A stretch of 64,000 bases of DNA from Deminuibacter soli (GCF_003412455.1 NZ_QTJU01000009.1:124001-188000), one strand, 5' to 3'; positions 53,049 to 61,914 are shown, counted from the first letter of the stretch. A program made the numbers and translations. Notes: generated by a model not told the origin, from the letters alone.

Positions 53049-53143
53049 ACAAGCTTGTAGCTCGTAGCTTGAAGCTTGCAGCTGTTTTCCTGGGTCCCCA
53101 CAGTCGCATCGCCAACATATATTGGCTGTGAGGACATAGCCAA
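53049..53143. repeat. R3 string followed by R2 hairpins
   Basis: AAGCTTGTAGCTCGTAGC and GAAGCTTGCAGCTGTTTTCC (R3) lead into a diverged R2 pair: TCCCCACAGTCGC, then a nearly complete TTGGCTGTG-AGGA-CATAGCCAA at 53122-53143. The gap 52887-53331 holds nothing else coding. Confidence 0.75.
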
Positions 53144-53331
53144 ATGGCTATTACATAACGATAATTTAATATATATTTCGGACAACCCGGGGTGTTTGTA
53201 AGTAAAGGGAGCCGGCCGCGTCTTAAGGGTGCAGACAAAATCCCGGGCGCAGCAGATGATAAAAATGTTAATTAACTTGTTCATCAGCGCAATAGTTAGG
53301 TAATTGCAGGTTGAAAAATAAAATATGCGTC

Positions 53332-53976
53332 ATGAAATATAGTTTGAGTGTGTTACTGGGGATTGTTGTTTCGTTTATCTCTTGCGCAGAACATAAAAGT
53401 CAAAATAAAAGTATGGCTGAAGAAAGAACCATCGCAAGCGTGGTAACCGACACTGCCACTTTTGGCACCGGTTGTTTCTGGTGTACGGAAGCTATTTTTG
53501 AAAGAATGGACGGTGTATTAAAGGTGATCAGCGGTTACAGCGGCGGCCATGTACCCAATCCCAGCTACGAAGCAGTTTGTGAAGGCAATACCGGTCATGC
53601 CGAAGTTTGCCAGATTATTTACAATCCTGCCAAAATTTCGTTCGACGAGCTGCTGGAAGTTTTCTGGAAAACACATGACCCCACCACACTCAACCGCCAG
53701 GGCAATGACGTAGGCACACAATACCGCAGCGTAATTTTCTACCATAACGAAGAACAGAAAGAAAAAGCCAGCCACTACAAAGACGAACTGAACAAAAGCG
53801 GCGCATGGCCCAACCCTGTTGTTACAGCAGTAGAACCTTACAGCAATTTTTACAGTGCAGAAGATTACCACCAGAATTATTACAACACCAATCCCGACCA
53901 GATGTATTGCCGGTTTGTAATACGGCCCAAACTGGAGAAGTTTGAGAAAGTGTTTAAGGATAAGATGAAGAAATAG
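53332..53976 (+). CDS. msrA: Peptide-methionine (S)-S-oxide reductase, predicted lipoprotein
   Basis: 214 residues from MKYSLSVLLGIVVSFISC (open from a TTG 7 codons upstream). The hydrophobic start and FISC lipobox-like Cys18 suggest membrane anchoring on the periplasmic side. MsrA domain: catalytic Cys in FGTGCFWCTEAIFERMDGV (about 50), SGYSGGHVPNPSYEAVCEGNTGHAEVCQI, FWKTHDPTTLNRQGNDVGTQYRS and the terminal YCRFVIRPKLEKF. Reduces S-sulfoxide of methionine in oxidised proteins; an envelope location fits repair of exported proteins. Downstream terminator at once. Conserved resolving Cys are present in the C-terminal half (YCRF). Confidence 0.95.
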   Translation: MKYSLSVLLGIVVSFISCAEHKSQNKSMAEERTIASVVTDTATFGTGCFWCTEAIFERMDGVLKVISGYSGGHVPNPSYEAVCEGNTGHAEVCQIIYNPAKISFDELLEVFWKTHDPTTLNRQGNDVGTQYRSVIFYHNEEQKEKASHYKDELNKSGAWPNPVVTAVEPYSNFYSAEDYHQNYYNTNPDQMYCRFVIRPKLEKFEKVFKDKMKK

Positions 53977-53977
53977 C

Positions 53978-54004
53978 AAAAGCCTCCTTCGGGAGGCTTT
54001 TTTA
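53978..54004. terminator. Terminator after msrA (also reaches AraC gene side)
   Basis: Stem AAAGCCTCC / GGAGGCTTT with loop TTCG-like (TTCG), then T-run. It lies directly after the msrA stop; the A-run on the left also allows use by the converging AraC-type gene. Confidence 0.88.
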
Positions 54005-54032
54005 TTGTGGGATGGTTTTATTGTTGCAATTG

Positions 54033-54953
54033 CTAACTGCGGTACAAATTGTATTTTTCCCGGTCGCGGCTGTGCAGCCTGAAGCTGGCAGGTGTTTCGC
54101 CCGTAAGCTTTTTAAAGAAGCGGTTGAAGTAAGCAGCATCTTCGAAACCCAGCTGGTAGGCAATTTCCTTTACCTGCAAATCGCCGTGAAACAGCAGCCG
54201 CTTGGCTTCCACAATCAGCCGCTCCTGTATCAGTGAGGTAGCGGTGCGGCCGGTGTAGGCTTTAATAGTATCATTGAGGTGTCCCGGCGATACATGCAGC
54301 AGCTGCGCATAGTCAGATGCCTGGTGCAATTCATGAAACTGTTCGTTCACCAGTGTTTTCATCCGGTTTACCATTTGCCTTGAGCCTGCCAGTGAATTTG
54401 CTGCACTGTTGCTGCGCGTGTAGACCCTGCTCACATATACCAGTAAAATATTGAGATAAGATTGCAGCATGCTGCTTTTCCAGTCGTGGTTGGTTTTAAA
54501 CTCACACAGCATGTGCATCATCAGGTCGTTCAGGAAAACATTTTCCAGCTCAGACAATACCAGCTCATGCCTGTTATCGGGGTTAAGCAAAATGGGCAGG
54601 TCGCGCAGCTCGTGCCTGTCCTGCAGTGCGAGAAACTCTTCGGTAAATGCCAGGAATAACCCGCTGACAGGAGTTGTTTTTTCTTTAAGGTGTACCTGGT
54701 GGGGTACGGTGAAATAAAGATTGCCGGGCTTGGTTTCATAACTTACAAAATCAACCCAGTGGCGGTTGTATCCATCTTTTACCAGGAAGAAAAAATAGTA
54801 ATCTTTCCGGTGCGGAATAAATACGTGCGGTTTCTTTTTAGCGGTATGGCCATCAACCTCTTTTATCTCGAACAGTGCATGTCCTGCTTCACTGGATTCA
54901 CTGAGCGAAAAATGCGGGATGGCTCTTTTTTCTTTATCAGACAGGAATTGCAT
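54033..54953 (-). CDS. AraC-family transcriptional regulator
   Basis: 306 residues. N-terminal cupin-type sensing domain (HVFIPHRKDYYFFFLVKDGYNRHWVDFVSYETKPGNLYFTVPHQVHL, split in text at strands) and C-terminal double HTH (about 205-300): HQASDYAQLLHVSPGHLND, ATSLIQERLIVEAKRLLFHGD, KEIAYQLGFEDAAYFNRFFKK and LTGETPASFR. This is the usual length and order of family members that sense a small molecule. Neighbours are unrelated (msrA and a serine hydrolase), so the target is not obvious. TACCTTTA at 54958-54965 (minus) ends 5 bases before the ATG, an atypical leaderless arrangement. Confidence 0.92.
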   Translation of the reverse strand: MQFLSDKEKRAIPHFSLSESSEAGHALFEIKEVDGHTAKKKPHVFIPHRKDYYFFFLVKDGYNRHWVDFVSYETKPGNLYFTVPHQVHLKEKTTPVSGLFLAFTEEFLALQDRHELRDLPILLNPDNRHELVLSELENVFLNDLMMHMLCEFKTNHDWKSSMLQSYLNILLVYVSRVYTRSNSAANSLAGSRQMVNRMKTLVNEQFHELHQASDYAQLLHVSPGHLNDTIKAYTGRTATSLIQERLIVEAKRLLFHGDLQVKEIAYQLGFEDAAYFNRFFKKLTGETPASFRLHSRDREKYNLYRS

Positions 54954-54984
54954 GGAATAAAGGTACGGAGAAAGCGGCGTCTCT

Positions 54985-55072
54985 GAGCCTTGAGCTGCAA
55001 GCTACGAACTGCGGGCAAGGCAAATGTCGACTGTCGATTCTCGATGACTTTCCAACTGACGATTGACGTTAT
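54985..55072. repeat. R3 string and R1 fragment
   Basis: CTTGAGCTGCAAGCTACGAAC (R3, minus sense) then TGTCGACTGTCGATTCTCG and CCAACTGACGATTGACG (R1 blocks). Confidence 0.65.
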
Positions 55073-56472
55073 CTCACCGCCGCGCAAACGCCTGCAAGAA
55101 ATGCATCTGCATCGAAGTTGTGATGCTGTGTTAAGCCCAGCCGCACTACTACCAGTTGTTTGGAGGGAACGATAAACACATTCTGCCCTTCAAAGCCGTC
55201 GGCGCAGAACATATCAACGGGTACATGCGGGTAGTAGCGATCGTTGTGTTGTGCACCGGTGCCGGCATTGAGCCAGAACTGGTAGCCATATTGCCCCTTA
55301 AGGGCTGAGGTGGCTGGTGTGGCGGCTTCCTTTACCCAGCCATCGGGCAATAGTTGTTCGCCGTTGCAGACGCCGTTGTTGTAGTACAGCAATCCGAAAC
55401 GTGCCCAGTCGCGTGCTGTGGCGTACATATACGATGAACCCACAAATGTGCCTGATGCATCAGGCTCCATCACGGCGCTGTACATACCCAGTTTATAAAA
55501 GAGTTGTTCATAAGGAAAAGCATGGTAATCCCGCTCCCCTACCGTTGCGCGGATAATGCGGGACAGGATATTGCTGTTGCCGCTGGAATAGTAGAATACG
55601 CTGCCTGGTGCATATTTGAGTGTATGGCCGGCAGTGAAGCCGCCCATATCGGCCCTGCCAAACAACATGCGTGTAGCATCGCTGGCTTTGGAATAGTCTT
55701 CTTCAAACTGCAGACCACTGCTTTGCTGCAGCAGGTTTTTCAGCGTAATGGTATGTCGCGGATCTGCCGGGTTTTGCCACTCGGGAACAGGTGCAGGTGC
55801 ATTTACCTGCAGCTTGCCTTGCTTGGCGAGCATACCGATGAGTGTGCCGGTGATACTCTTGGTCATACTCCAGCCCAGCAGGCGGGTATTGCGGGTAAAG
55901 CCAGGGGCATATTGTTCGGCCACCAGCCTGCCCTGGTACAATACCACCACAGCCCTGGTGCGTGCGGGTTTCAGCGTGTCTTTTTCTATAAACGCAGCAT
56001 TAACAGCCTGCCATAGCTGAGCGGAATCTATTCCTGCGGGCAAGACTGTTGCGGGCAACAGGTTGCCATTTGGCCAGGCGATGGTATCGGTATTTACAGT
56101 GGGTGGTGTGGCCAGCCTGAATTGTTGTGCACGTATTTCTTTTTCGCTGATGCCTGCCACCAGTGTAGCACCCAGTCCTTTGCGGTAAATGGCTTTGCGT
56201 TTGGCGAAGCCCCATACCGTACCGGTTACGGAAGAATCGGTATAATCAATGGAGAAATGCCCGAGTGTCATGGGAAAAAAATGCAGCTCCTGGTCGCGCA
56301 CCTGCTGTTCATCGCGACCGGCGACAAATATGGCAGAGCAAAGGTTTTTGGCACCATAACCGCTGATGATGGGAAAGGATGTCCAGCAGTAGTAAATGCC
56401 GTAACCAATACCAACCAATACCAGCAGCAGCAGTACCTGCAGGATGCGTTTAAGGGGTTTGCGAAGTTTCAT
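55069..56472 (-). CDS. Membrane-anchored serine hydrolase, beta-lactamase/class C type
   Basis: 467 residues. Uncleaved N-terminal helix about 8-30 (LLLLVLVGIGYGIYYCW), then a linker and the class-C/esterase-VIII fold: nucleophile Ser in LGWSMTKSITGTLIGML (SxxK), Tyr motif in VFYYSSGNSNILSRI (Y-S-S), and later HVPVDMFCADGFEGQNVFIVP (the position of the third motif). Active-site pattern is that of penicillin-binding-protein-like esterases and D-aminopeptidases; the substrate is not known. A TACATTAG box at 56476-56483 lies 3 bases before the start. It ends close to an R1 fragment. Confidence 0.88.
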   Translation of the reverse strand: MKLRKPLKRILQVLLLLVLVGIGYGIYYCWTSFPIISGYGAKNLCSAIFVAGRDEQQVRDQELHFFPMTLGHFSIDYTDSSVTGTVWGFAKRKAIYRKGLGATLVAGISEKEIRAQQFRLATPPTVNTDTIAWPNGNLLPATVLPAGIDSAQLWQAVNAAFIEKDTLKPARTRAVVVLYQGRLVAEQYAPGFTRNTRLLGWSMTKSITGTLIGMLAKQGKLQVNAPAPVPEWQNPADPRHTITLKNLLQQSSGLQFEEDYSKASDATRMLFGRADMGGFTAGHTLKYAPGSVFYYSSGNSNILSRIIRATVGERDYHAFPYEQLFYKLGMYSAVMEPDASGTFVGSSYMYATARDWARFGLLYYNNGVCNGEQLLPDGWVKEAATPATSALKGQYGYQFWLNAGTGAQHNDRYYPHVPVDMFCADGFEGQNVFIVPSKQLVVVRLGLTQHHNFDADAFLAGVCAAVR

Positions 56473-56494
56473 GCCCTAATGTACGGGAATATCG

Positions 56495-56572
56495 GGAATC
56501 GTCAGTGGTGAGTGATCTGAGCGAGTGCCTATTTCGAGAATCGACACATCGACAGTCGAGACTACCTGAGCG
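56495..56572 (-). repeat. R1 family copy
   Basis: On the minus strand: CCCGCTCAGGTAGTCTCGAC, TGTCGATGTGTCGATTCTCG, then ACTCGCTCAGATCACTCACC and CTGACGATTC. Very close to the 7.2-kb unit. Confidence 0.85.
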
Positions 56573-56675
56573 GGTTTATTGGTGAGTAGTCAGAAGTAAA
56601 TCAATGTCCTTTAGTTAAGCGTGATTGCTATTTTTTACCAACCCACAAAGGGCGCAAAGAAACGACATTGCGTGT

Positions 56676-56786
56676 GATCTGAGCGAGTAACTATTTCGAG
56701 AATCGACACATCGACAGTCGAGACTACCTGAGCGGGTTTATTGGTGAGTGGTGAGTGAACTGAGCGAGTACCTATTTCGGGGAATC
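56676..56786 (-). repeat. R1 family copies, second block
   Basis: A near duplicate of 56495-56572: AGTCTCGACTGTCGATGTG, then TCTCGAAATAG, and a further partial CTCGCTCAGTTCACTCACC. GTGAGTGGTGAG strings (R5) lie between. Confidence 0.8.
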
Positions 56787-56820
56787 GGCACTAATTTGGG
56801 CGAATTTTCTTTTGTTGCCC

Positions 56821-57004
56821 GCGGCTGTGTCCCCACAGCCGCATCCCTGGCATGTACTGGGAATGGGTTATCATATTCTGTGGCGGATTCCGTTCCAGGG
56901 GAACTCCTTTGGAGCGAGAAACAGGCTCCCCATGTACCTGCTCCAAGCGGCTGGTTTAGACCAGGCTCGCAGCTCGCAGCTCGTAGCTTGAGGCTTGCAG
57001 CTGC
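56821..57004. repeat. R2 hairpin and R3 string
   Basis: GCGGCTGTG-TCCC-CACAGCCGC (56821-56842), a GGAACTCCTTTGGAGCGAGA segment similar to one at 35.89 kb, then R3 CTCGCAGCTCGCAGCTCGTA and GCTTGCAGCTGC. The 660-base gap 56473-57135 consists of R1, R5, R2 and R3 pieces and a terminator; no gene is seen. Confidence 0.75.
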
Positions 57005-57011
57005 ATGTACC

Positions 57012-57043
57012 AAACAAAAGGCCCCTCCAATAAAGAAGGGGCC
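57012..57043 (-). terminator. Intrinsic terminator of the DsbA-fold gene
   Basis: Stem GGCCCCT / AGGGGCC and, on the minus strand, TTTTGTTT after it. About 95 bases after the stop. A second small GAGCC-TCG-GGCTC hairpin adjoins. Confidence 0.7.
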
Positions 57044-57135
57044 ATCGAGCCTCGGGCTCCACTCGTTAACCTAACATCACGGAGACTAATACGAAGGCTG
57101 TGTTGGTTTTTCTGGGGATTACTGCTGGTAATGCA

Positions 57136-57675
57136 TTAAGCGGCGAGCGCTGCATCAATCATTTTGCCGATAGCGGCTACGGATAATTTTCCTTTCACAA
57201 TGGCGTCGTTCACAAATACTACCGGCACATCACGAATACCCTTATCAAGGGCATCTAACAAATCACCACGCACCTGCCAGCCATATGTGCTGTTTACCAG
57301 TTCATCCAGAAAACGTTTATTGGTAACACCCGCTTCCCTGGCATAGTGTTTCAAACTGATGGTACCAAGGTTATTGCGGTGCCTGAAAATCAGGTTATGC
57401 ATAATCCAGAACTTGCCTTCCTGCGCAGCGCCTACTGCGGCTTCTGCTGCTTTCATGGAGTGCTGGTGCACACGGGTAAGGGGGAAATGGCGGATATTAA
57501 GTTTCAACTGTCCGTCGTAGTTTTTCAGAAGGGTATTGAGTACTTCGTTCAGCTGTGCACAAGCCTCGCTCTCATAATCGATGTAGGCAGTTAATACAAC
57601 TGCTGCACCGGGTGCACCCACAAATACGTCCCTGGGTTCAATGATTTCCGCAGGCTGTTTCATTTTTGTTGCCAT
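57136..57675 (-). CDS. DsbA-like thioredoxin-fold protein without CXXC
   Basis: 179 residues. Thioredoxin_4/DsbA pattern: VVLTAYIDYESEACAQLNEVLNTLLKNYDGQLKLNIRHFPL, KAAEAAVGAAQEGKFWIMHNLIFRHRNNLG, REAGVTNKRFLDELVNS and the cis-Pro strand IRDVPVVFVNDAIVKGKL. The active-site segment reads DYESEACAQL where DsbA has CPYC: only one Cys remains, so a disulfide oxidoreductase role is unlikely. No signal peptide, so it should be cytoplasmic, as in GST-kappa/FrnE-like relatives. Own terminator; no operon partner. Confidence 0.85.
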   Translation of the reverse strand: MATKMKQPAEIIEPRDVFVGAPGAAVVLTAYIDYESEACAQLNEVLNTLLKNYDGQLKLNIRHFPLTRVHQHSMKAAEAAVGAAQEGKFWIMHNLIFRHRNNLGTISLKHYAREAGVTNKRFLDELVNSTYGWQVRGDLLDALDKGIRDVPVVFVNDAIVKGKLSVAAIGKMIDAALAA

Positions 57676-57942
57676 AACGCCATCCTTGTTTTGTGCAGTT
57701 GGTTATTGGAAAGGGCATTAGCTATCGAAGCGTTGTAACGCTTGTTCTGTTAAAAACAAAAGCGGTAGGTATTTTGTACGTATTCCCGTTATGCAGTTTT
57801 GTAAGGAGATATATAACGCAAGTTTCCCTGGTTCAATATAACGGGAGCGAATCAGCATGCAAATATACGACAGAAAAGGCAGGGTTAAAAGTCCCTTGAA
57901 ATGAATTAACATTTTGCTTGCTGCACGCCGCAGCAGCCGTTT
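57676..57942. other. Gap between DsbA-fold gene and ClpB hairpin
   Basis: Short open frames on both strands (57693 plus, 57718 minus) show no coding character or promoter. Nothing else identified; the DsbA-fold gene's promoter must lie near 57690-57800. Confidence 0.4.
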
Positions 57943-57978
57943 AAATGGCCCTTACAGTGCTGACACTGAAGGGCCATC
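57943..57978 (-). terminator. Hairpin after clpB
   Basis: ATGGCCCTT-A-CAGTG / CACTG-AAGGGCCAT, a 14-pair stem with one bulge and loop CTGA, 34 bases past the clpB stop. The T tract on the minus strand is weak, so termination is probable, not certain. Confidence 0.6.
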
Positions 57979-58011
57979 TTATTATCGGCTTATATTAAAA
58001 CGTTCAGTTAA

Positions 58012-60624
58012 TTACGCGGTGCGTTCGAAAATATCATTTCTGAATACCACCACACCGTCAAACACATCTACCAGTACAGGGTGGTTTTTATCTATGGCAC
58101 CGGCCAGTATTTTCTTGCTTAAGCCATTCACAATTTCTTTCTGTATCAACCTTTTCAGCGGGCGGGCACCAAACTGGGGATCGTACCCGTTTTCGGCAAG
58201 ATAATCCAGCACGTATTCACTGAACTCGAGCACTATACCATTCACACTCACCAGCTTTTTCAGGTGTTCGAGCTGTATTTTAATAATTCCTTTTATTTCA
58301 CTGCGCAGCAGCGGCTGAAACATGATCACCTCATCTACCCTGTTCAAAAACTCGGGGCGTATGGTTTGGCGAAGCAGGTTCATCACCTCTGCCTTTGCTT
58401 TATCGGTTACTTCTGTAAGATTGTCTTCATTCACCTCTTCAAAATGCTCCTGTATAATATGGCTGCCAATGTTGCTGGTCATGATAATGATGGTGTTCTT
58501 GAAGTTCACCACACGGCCTTTGTTATCGGTTAAACGGCCATCATCCAGCACCTGCAGTAATACATTCCATACATCCGGATGTGCTTTTTCAATTTCATCG
58601 AGCAGCACCACGCTGTAGGGTTTGCGGCGAACAGCTTCTGTTAACTGGCCACCTTCATCATAACCCACATAACCCGGAGGCGCACCAACCAGCCTGGACA
58701 CAGTGTGTTTTTCCTGGTATTCGCTCATGTCAATCCTGGTGAGCATGTTCTCATCATCAAACAGGTATTCAGCCAGTGCTTTGGCCAGCTCCGTTTTACC
58801 CACACCGGTTGTACCGAGGAAGATAAAGGAACCGATGGGTTTGCGCGGATCGTGTAATCCTGCGCGGCTGCGGCGTATGGCATCTGCAACAGCGGTGATG
58901 GCTTCTTCCTGTCCTACCACACGTTTGTGCAGTTCTTCTTCCAGGTTCAGCAGTCTTTCCCGCTCACTCTGCAGCATTTTGCTTACGGGTATGCCGGTTG
59001 CTTTGGCAATGGCTTCTGCGATATCTTCTGCGTCTACTTCTTCTTTCAGCAAACGGCGTTCATTGATGGCTTCCAGCTGCTGTTCGTTCTCAACAATAAC
59101 CTGTTCCTGTTCTTTTACCTTACCATACCGTATTTCTGCTACCTTACCAAAATCACCATCCCTTTCTGCACGTTCTGCTTCCAGCTTTAACGATTCGATA
59201 TTGGCTTTGGCTGCCTGTATCTTTTCTACAATCTCTTTTTCCTGGCTCCACTTCGCTTTCAGCGTATCGCGCTGTACAATCAGTAAGGATATATCCTGTG
59301 CCAGCTCTTTCAGCTTTTCTTCATCGCTTTCGCGTTTAATGGCCTCGCGTTCAATTTCCAGCTGGCGTATCCTGCGTTCCAGTTCGTCCAGCTCTTCGGG
59401 CATAGAGTTCATTTCCAGGCGCAGTTTGGCTGCGCTTTCATCAATCAGGTCAATCGCCTTATCGGGTAAAAAACGGTCGCTGATGTAACGGCTCGACAAT
59501 TCAACAGCCGCGATAATTGCCGTGTCTTTAATACGCACATGGTGGTGTGTTTCGTAACGGTCTTTGATACCGCGCAATATGCTCACCGCATCTTCCACGC
59601 TGGGCTCATCAACCATTACTTTCTGGAAACGGCGTTCCAGCGCTTTATCTTTCTCAAAATACTTCTGGTATTCATTCAGCGTGGTGGCGCCAATTGCACG
59701 GAGCTCACCGCGTGCCAGTGCGGGTTTCAGGATATTGGCAGCATCCATGGCGCCTTCACCGCCACCTGCACCTACCAGGGTATGAATCTCGTCAATAAAC
59801 AGGATGATCTCCCCATCACTTTCGGCTACTTCTTTCACCACACCTTTAAGACGTTCTTCAAACTCACCTTTGTATTTGGCGCCTGCAATAAGCTGGCCCA
59901 TATCGAGCGCAAAGATGATTTTGCTTTTCAGGTTTTCGGGCACGTCACCATTTAGTATACGGTTGGCCAAGCCTTCGGCAATGGCTGTTTTACCAACACC
60001 GGGCTCACCCACCAGGATGGGGTTGTTTTTAGAACGGCGCGATAATATATGCAGCGTTCTGCGTATTTCTTCATCACGGCCAATCACGGGATCGAGTTTG
60101 CCGGCACGCGCCATTTCGTTCAGGTTCTTCGCATATTTCTGCAAAGAATTGTATTGCTGCGAAGCGGTTTGTGAATTGACCGTAGCGCCTTTGCGCAGGT
60201 CGTTAATGGCAGCCACCAGACCTTTCTCGGTTAAACCGGCGTCTTTCAGCAATTTGGCCACATTGTCGTTGCCGTGCACAATACCCAGCAGCAGGTGTTC
60301 AACGCTTACAAATTCATCGTTAAACTGCTTGAGGGTTGCATTGGCACGCAGCAGCGCGTTGTTCAAATCGCGGCCCAGTGCCTGGGCAGGTTCGCCACCC
60401 TGGTTTTTGGGCAGTTTCCGGATGCTTTCATCCAGCTTGCTTTCTACGTAACCAATGTTTACGTTGTTCTTTTTCAGCAGGTATTCTACCGGGCTGTCCC
60501 CGTCGTTTAACAAGGCTTTCAGCAGGTGGTTGGTTTCAATATTGGGATTGCCCTCGTTGAAAGCCAACTGCTGGGCGGCCTGGATAATTTCCTGTGCTTT
60601 GATAGTATAATTGTTCAGGTTCAT
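58012..60624 (-). CDS. clpB: ATP-dependent disaggregase ClpB
   Basis: 870 residues from [19 protein letters not shown] (open to 60654, but this ATG starts the family N-terminus). Clp N-domain 1-145, first AAA+ with Walker [16 protein letters not shown] (about 205) and Walker [14 protein letters not shown], the ClpB middle coiled coil about 400-520 ([16 protein letters not shown] region), second AAA+ with Walker [20 protein letters not shown] (about 603) and [11 protein letters not shown], and D2-small [13 protein letters not shown]. Absence of the ClpP-binding IGF/L loop fits ClpB. Refolds aggregated proteins with DnaK in the cytoplasm. Single gene; a heat-shock promoter is not recognised. 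Confidence 0.97.
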   Translation of the reverse strand: MNLNNYTIKAQEIIQAAQQLAFNEGNPNIETNHLLKALLNDGDSPVEYLLKKNNVNIGYVESKLDESIRKLPKNQGGEPAQALGRDLNNALLRANATLKQFNDEFVSVEHLLLGIVHGNDNVAKLLKDAGLTEKGLVAAINDLRKGATVNSQTASQQYNSLQKYAKNLNEMARAGKLDPVIGRDEEIRRTLHILSRRSKNNPILVGEPGVGKTAIAEGLANRILNGDVPENLKSKIIFALDMGQLIAGAKYKGEFEERLKGVVKEVAESDGEIILFIDEIHTLVGAGGGEGAMDAANILKPALARGELRAIGATTLNEYQKYFEKDKALERRFQKVMVDEPSVEDAVSILRGIKDRYETHHHVRIKDTAIIAAVELSSRYISDRFLPDKAIDLIDESAAKLRLEMNSMPEELDELERRIRQLEIEREAIKRESDEEKLKELAQDISLLIVQRDTLKAKWSQEKEIVEKIQAAKANIESLKLEAERAERDGDFGKVAEIRYGKVKEQEQVIVENEQQLEAINERRLLKEEVDAEDIAEAIAKATGIPVSKMLQSERERLLNLEEELHKRVVGQEEAITAVADAIRRSRAGLHDPRKPIGSFIFLGTTGVGKTELAKALAEYLFDDENMLTRIDMSEYQEKHTVSRLVGAPPGYVGYDEGGQLTEAVRRKPYSVVLLDEIEKAHPDVWNVLLQVLDDGRLTDNKGRVVNFKNTIIIMTSNIGSHIIQEHFEEVNEDNLTEVTDKAKAEVMNLLRQTIRPEFLNRVDEVIMFQPLLRSEIKGIIKIQLEHLKKLVSVNGIVLEFSEYVLDYLAENGYDPQFGARPLKRLIQKEIVNGLSKKILAGAIDKNHPVLVDVFDGVVVFRNDIFERTA

Positions 60625-60795
60625 ATAAGTTGTATTGCCTCCTCGCCGGAGCATTTATTGTATTAAAAATTAATCCGCGTTTTGGTTCACTGCACCCGGT
60701 TACCGGTCCATTTATCCTTTCCGGGATTTGTAACGGTGTCCGAAACGGTTTTATACTATCTTCAAAATTGAATCCAATTGAAAATTCCGGAAAAT

Positions 60796-61833
60796 ATGAC
60801 ACAAAAACCCGCCTTTATCTGCATGAAAGTCAGTCTGATACTGCTTTTCCTGCAATTGTTGCAGCCTGCCTTCAGCCAGTACAACTTTACCCAGGCCGAC
60901 GCCCTGTTGCAACAGCACCAGCAGCAGCTTGGTAATAATGTGGTAGCCCTGGTTTATAAAAACGGGAAGCTGGTTTACCAGAAAGAAATGGGTGGTTTTA
61001 ACAGCAATACACCCGCCAGAATTGCCAGCTGCAGCAAATGGCTTACTGCCGCACTGGTAATGACTTTTGTGGAAGAAGGCAAACTGAACCTCGATGATAA
61101 GGTTGGCAAGTACCTGCCCATTTTTGACACCTATGGCAAAAGTTATATTACGGTACGCCAATGCCTCTCCCACCTCAGCGGTATTGCAGCTGATAAACCC
61201 GGCCTGCTCAGTTTTATTAAAATAAGCCGTTACAGCACGCTGGAAGTCGAAGTAAATGATTTTGCTTCCAAAAATGAAATAGAGGCCAAACCGGGTTCCG
61301 CTTTCCGTTACAGTGCTGTCGGGTTGAATATTGCCGGCCGCATTCTGGAGGTGATCAGCAAAAAACCGTTCGACCGACTGATGACGGACCGCATTTTTAA
61401 ACCGCTGGGTATGAAGAACAGCAGTTTCGCCAGTGAGAAAGCAGTTAACCCATCCGGCGGCGCTACCAGCACAGCGGCAGACTATATGAACTTCCTCACC
61501 ATGATACTCAACAAGGGAATGTTTAACGGCAAGCGCCTGTTAAGCGAAGCATCCATTGCCGAAATGCAGCAGAGCCGTACACACGGGCTTTCTATTACTT
61601 ACACTCCCGCAGCAGGCGAAGGTTTTGAATATGGTTATGGCGAATGGGTGCAGGAGAAAGATGCGGCGGGTAACAGCACGGTGGTAAGCAGTCCGGGACT
61701 GTTTGGCACCTGGCCGCTGGTAGATATGGGGCGTCAGTATGCCTCTATTATTTTTGTAAAAACATTGTTGAATGAGCAGCGTAAGGATGTATACCTGCAA
61801 TTAAAGCAGGCGTTTGATGCGGCGATGAAGTGA
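60796..61833 (+). CDS. Secreted serine hydrolase, beta-lactamase family
   Basis: 345 residues from MTQKPAFICMKV; the Met 9 codons later (60823) gives the neater signal peptide MKVSLILLFLQLLQPAFSQ and is equally likely. Catalytic Ser in ARIASCSKWLTAAL (SxxK), Tyr in FRYSAVGLNIAGRILEVI (Y-S-A, later Y-x-N-type), C-terminal half with TAADYMNFLTMILNKG and GYGEWVQE. Penicillin-binding-protein-like hydrolase of class C, about the usual length. The periplasmic substrate is unknown. A long terminator follows, but a decayed R2 hairpin lies between. Confidence 0.9.
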   Translation: MTQKPAFICMKVSLILLFLQLLQPAFSQYNFTQADALLQQHQQQLGNNVVALVYKNGKLVYQKEMGGFNSNTPARIASCSKWLTAALVMTFVEEGKLNLDDKVGKYLPIFDTYGKSYITVRQCLSHLSGIAADKPGLLSFIKISRYSTLEVEVNDFASKNEIEAKPGSAFRYSAVGLNIAGRILEVISKKPFDRLMTDRIFKPLGMKNSSFASEKAVNPSGGATSTAADYMNFLTMILNKGMFNGKRLLSEASIAEMQQSRTHGLSITYTPAAGEGFEYGYGEWVQEKDAAGNSTVVSSPGLFGTWPLVDMGRQYASIIFVKTLLNEQRKDVYLQLKQAFDAAMK

Positions 61834-61841
61834 GGGAGACG

Positions 61842-61902
61842 TGAGTGGTGAGTAGTGAATAGTGAATGAGCGAAGCGGTTGCGATGGAACACCAGCAACG
61901 GT
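61842..61902 (+). repeat. R5 string and decayed R2 hairpin
   Basis: GTGAGTGGTGAGTAGTGAAT and AGTGAATGAG (R5) followed by GTTGCGATGGAACACCAGCAAC, which aligns with the R2 hairpin GTTGCCGGTGGGGACACC but with damaged arms. Confidence 0.6.
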
Positions 61903-61914
61903 AGCATTAGTTGA

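Noticed and set aside
57044-57066. tRNA-like hairpin GAGCCTCGGGCTC
   Set aside because: No acceptor stem, anticodon arm or T-loop around it; it is a small hairpin next to a terminator.
57693-57912. Two short frames (68 and 64 codons) near 57.8 kb
   Set aside because: Overlap each other on opposite strands, the plus one starts with TTG, and neither resembles a protein.
58703-60451. Ser-rich plus-strand frames opposite clpB (261 and 215 codons)
   Set aside because: Serine/arginine-rich translations are the usual artefact of reading clpB on the wrong strand.
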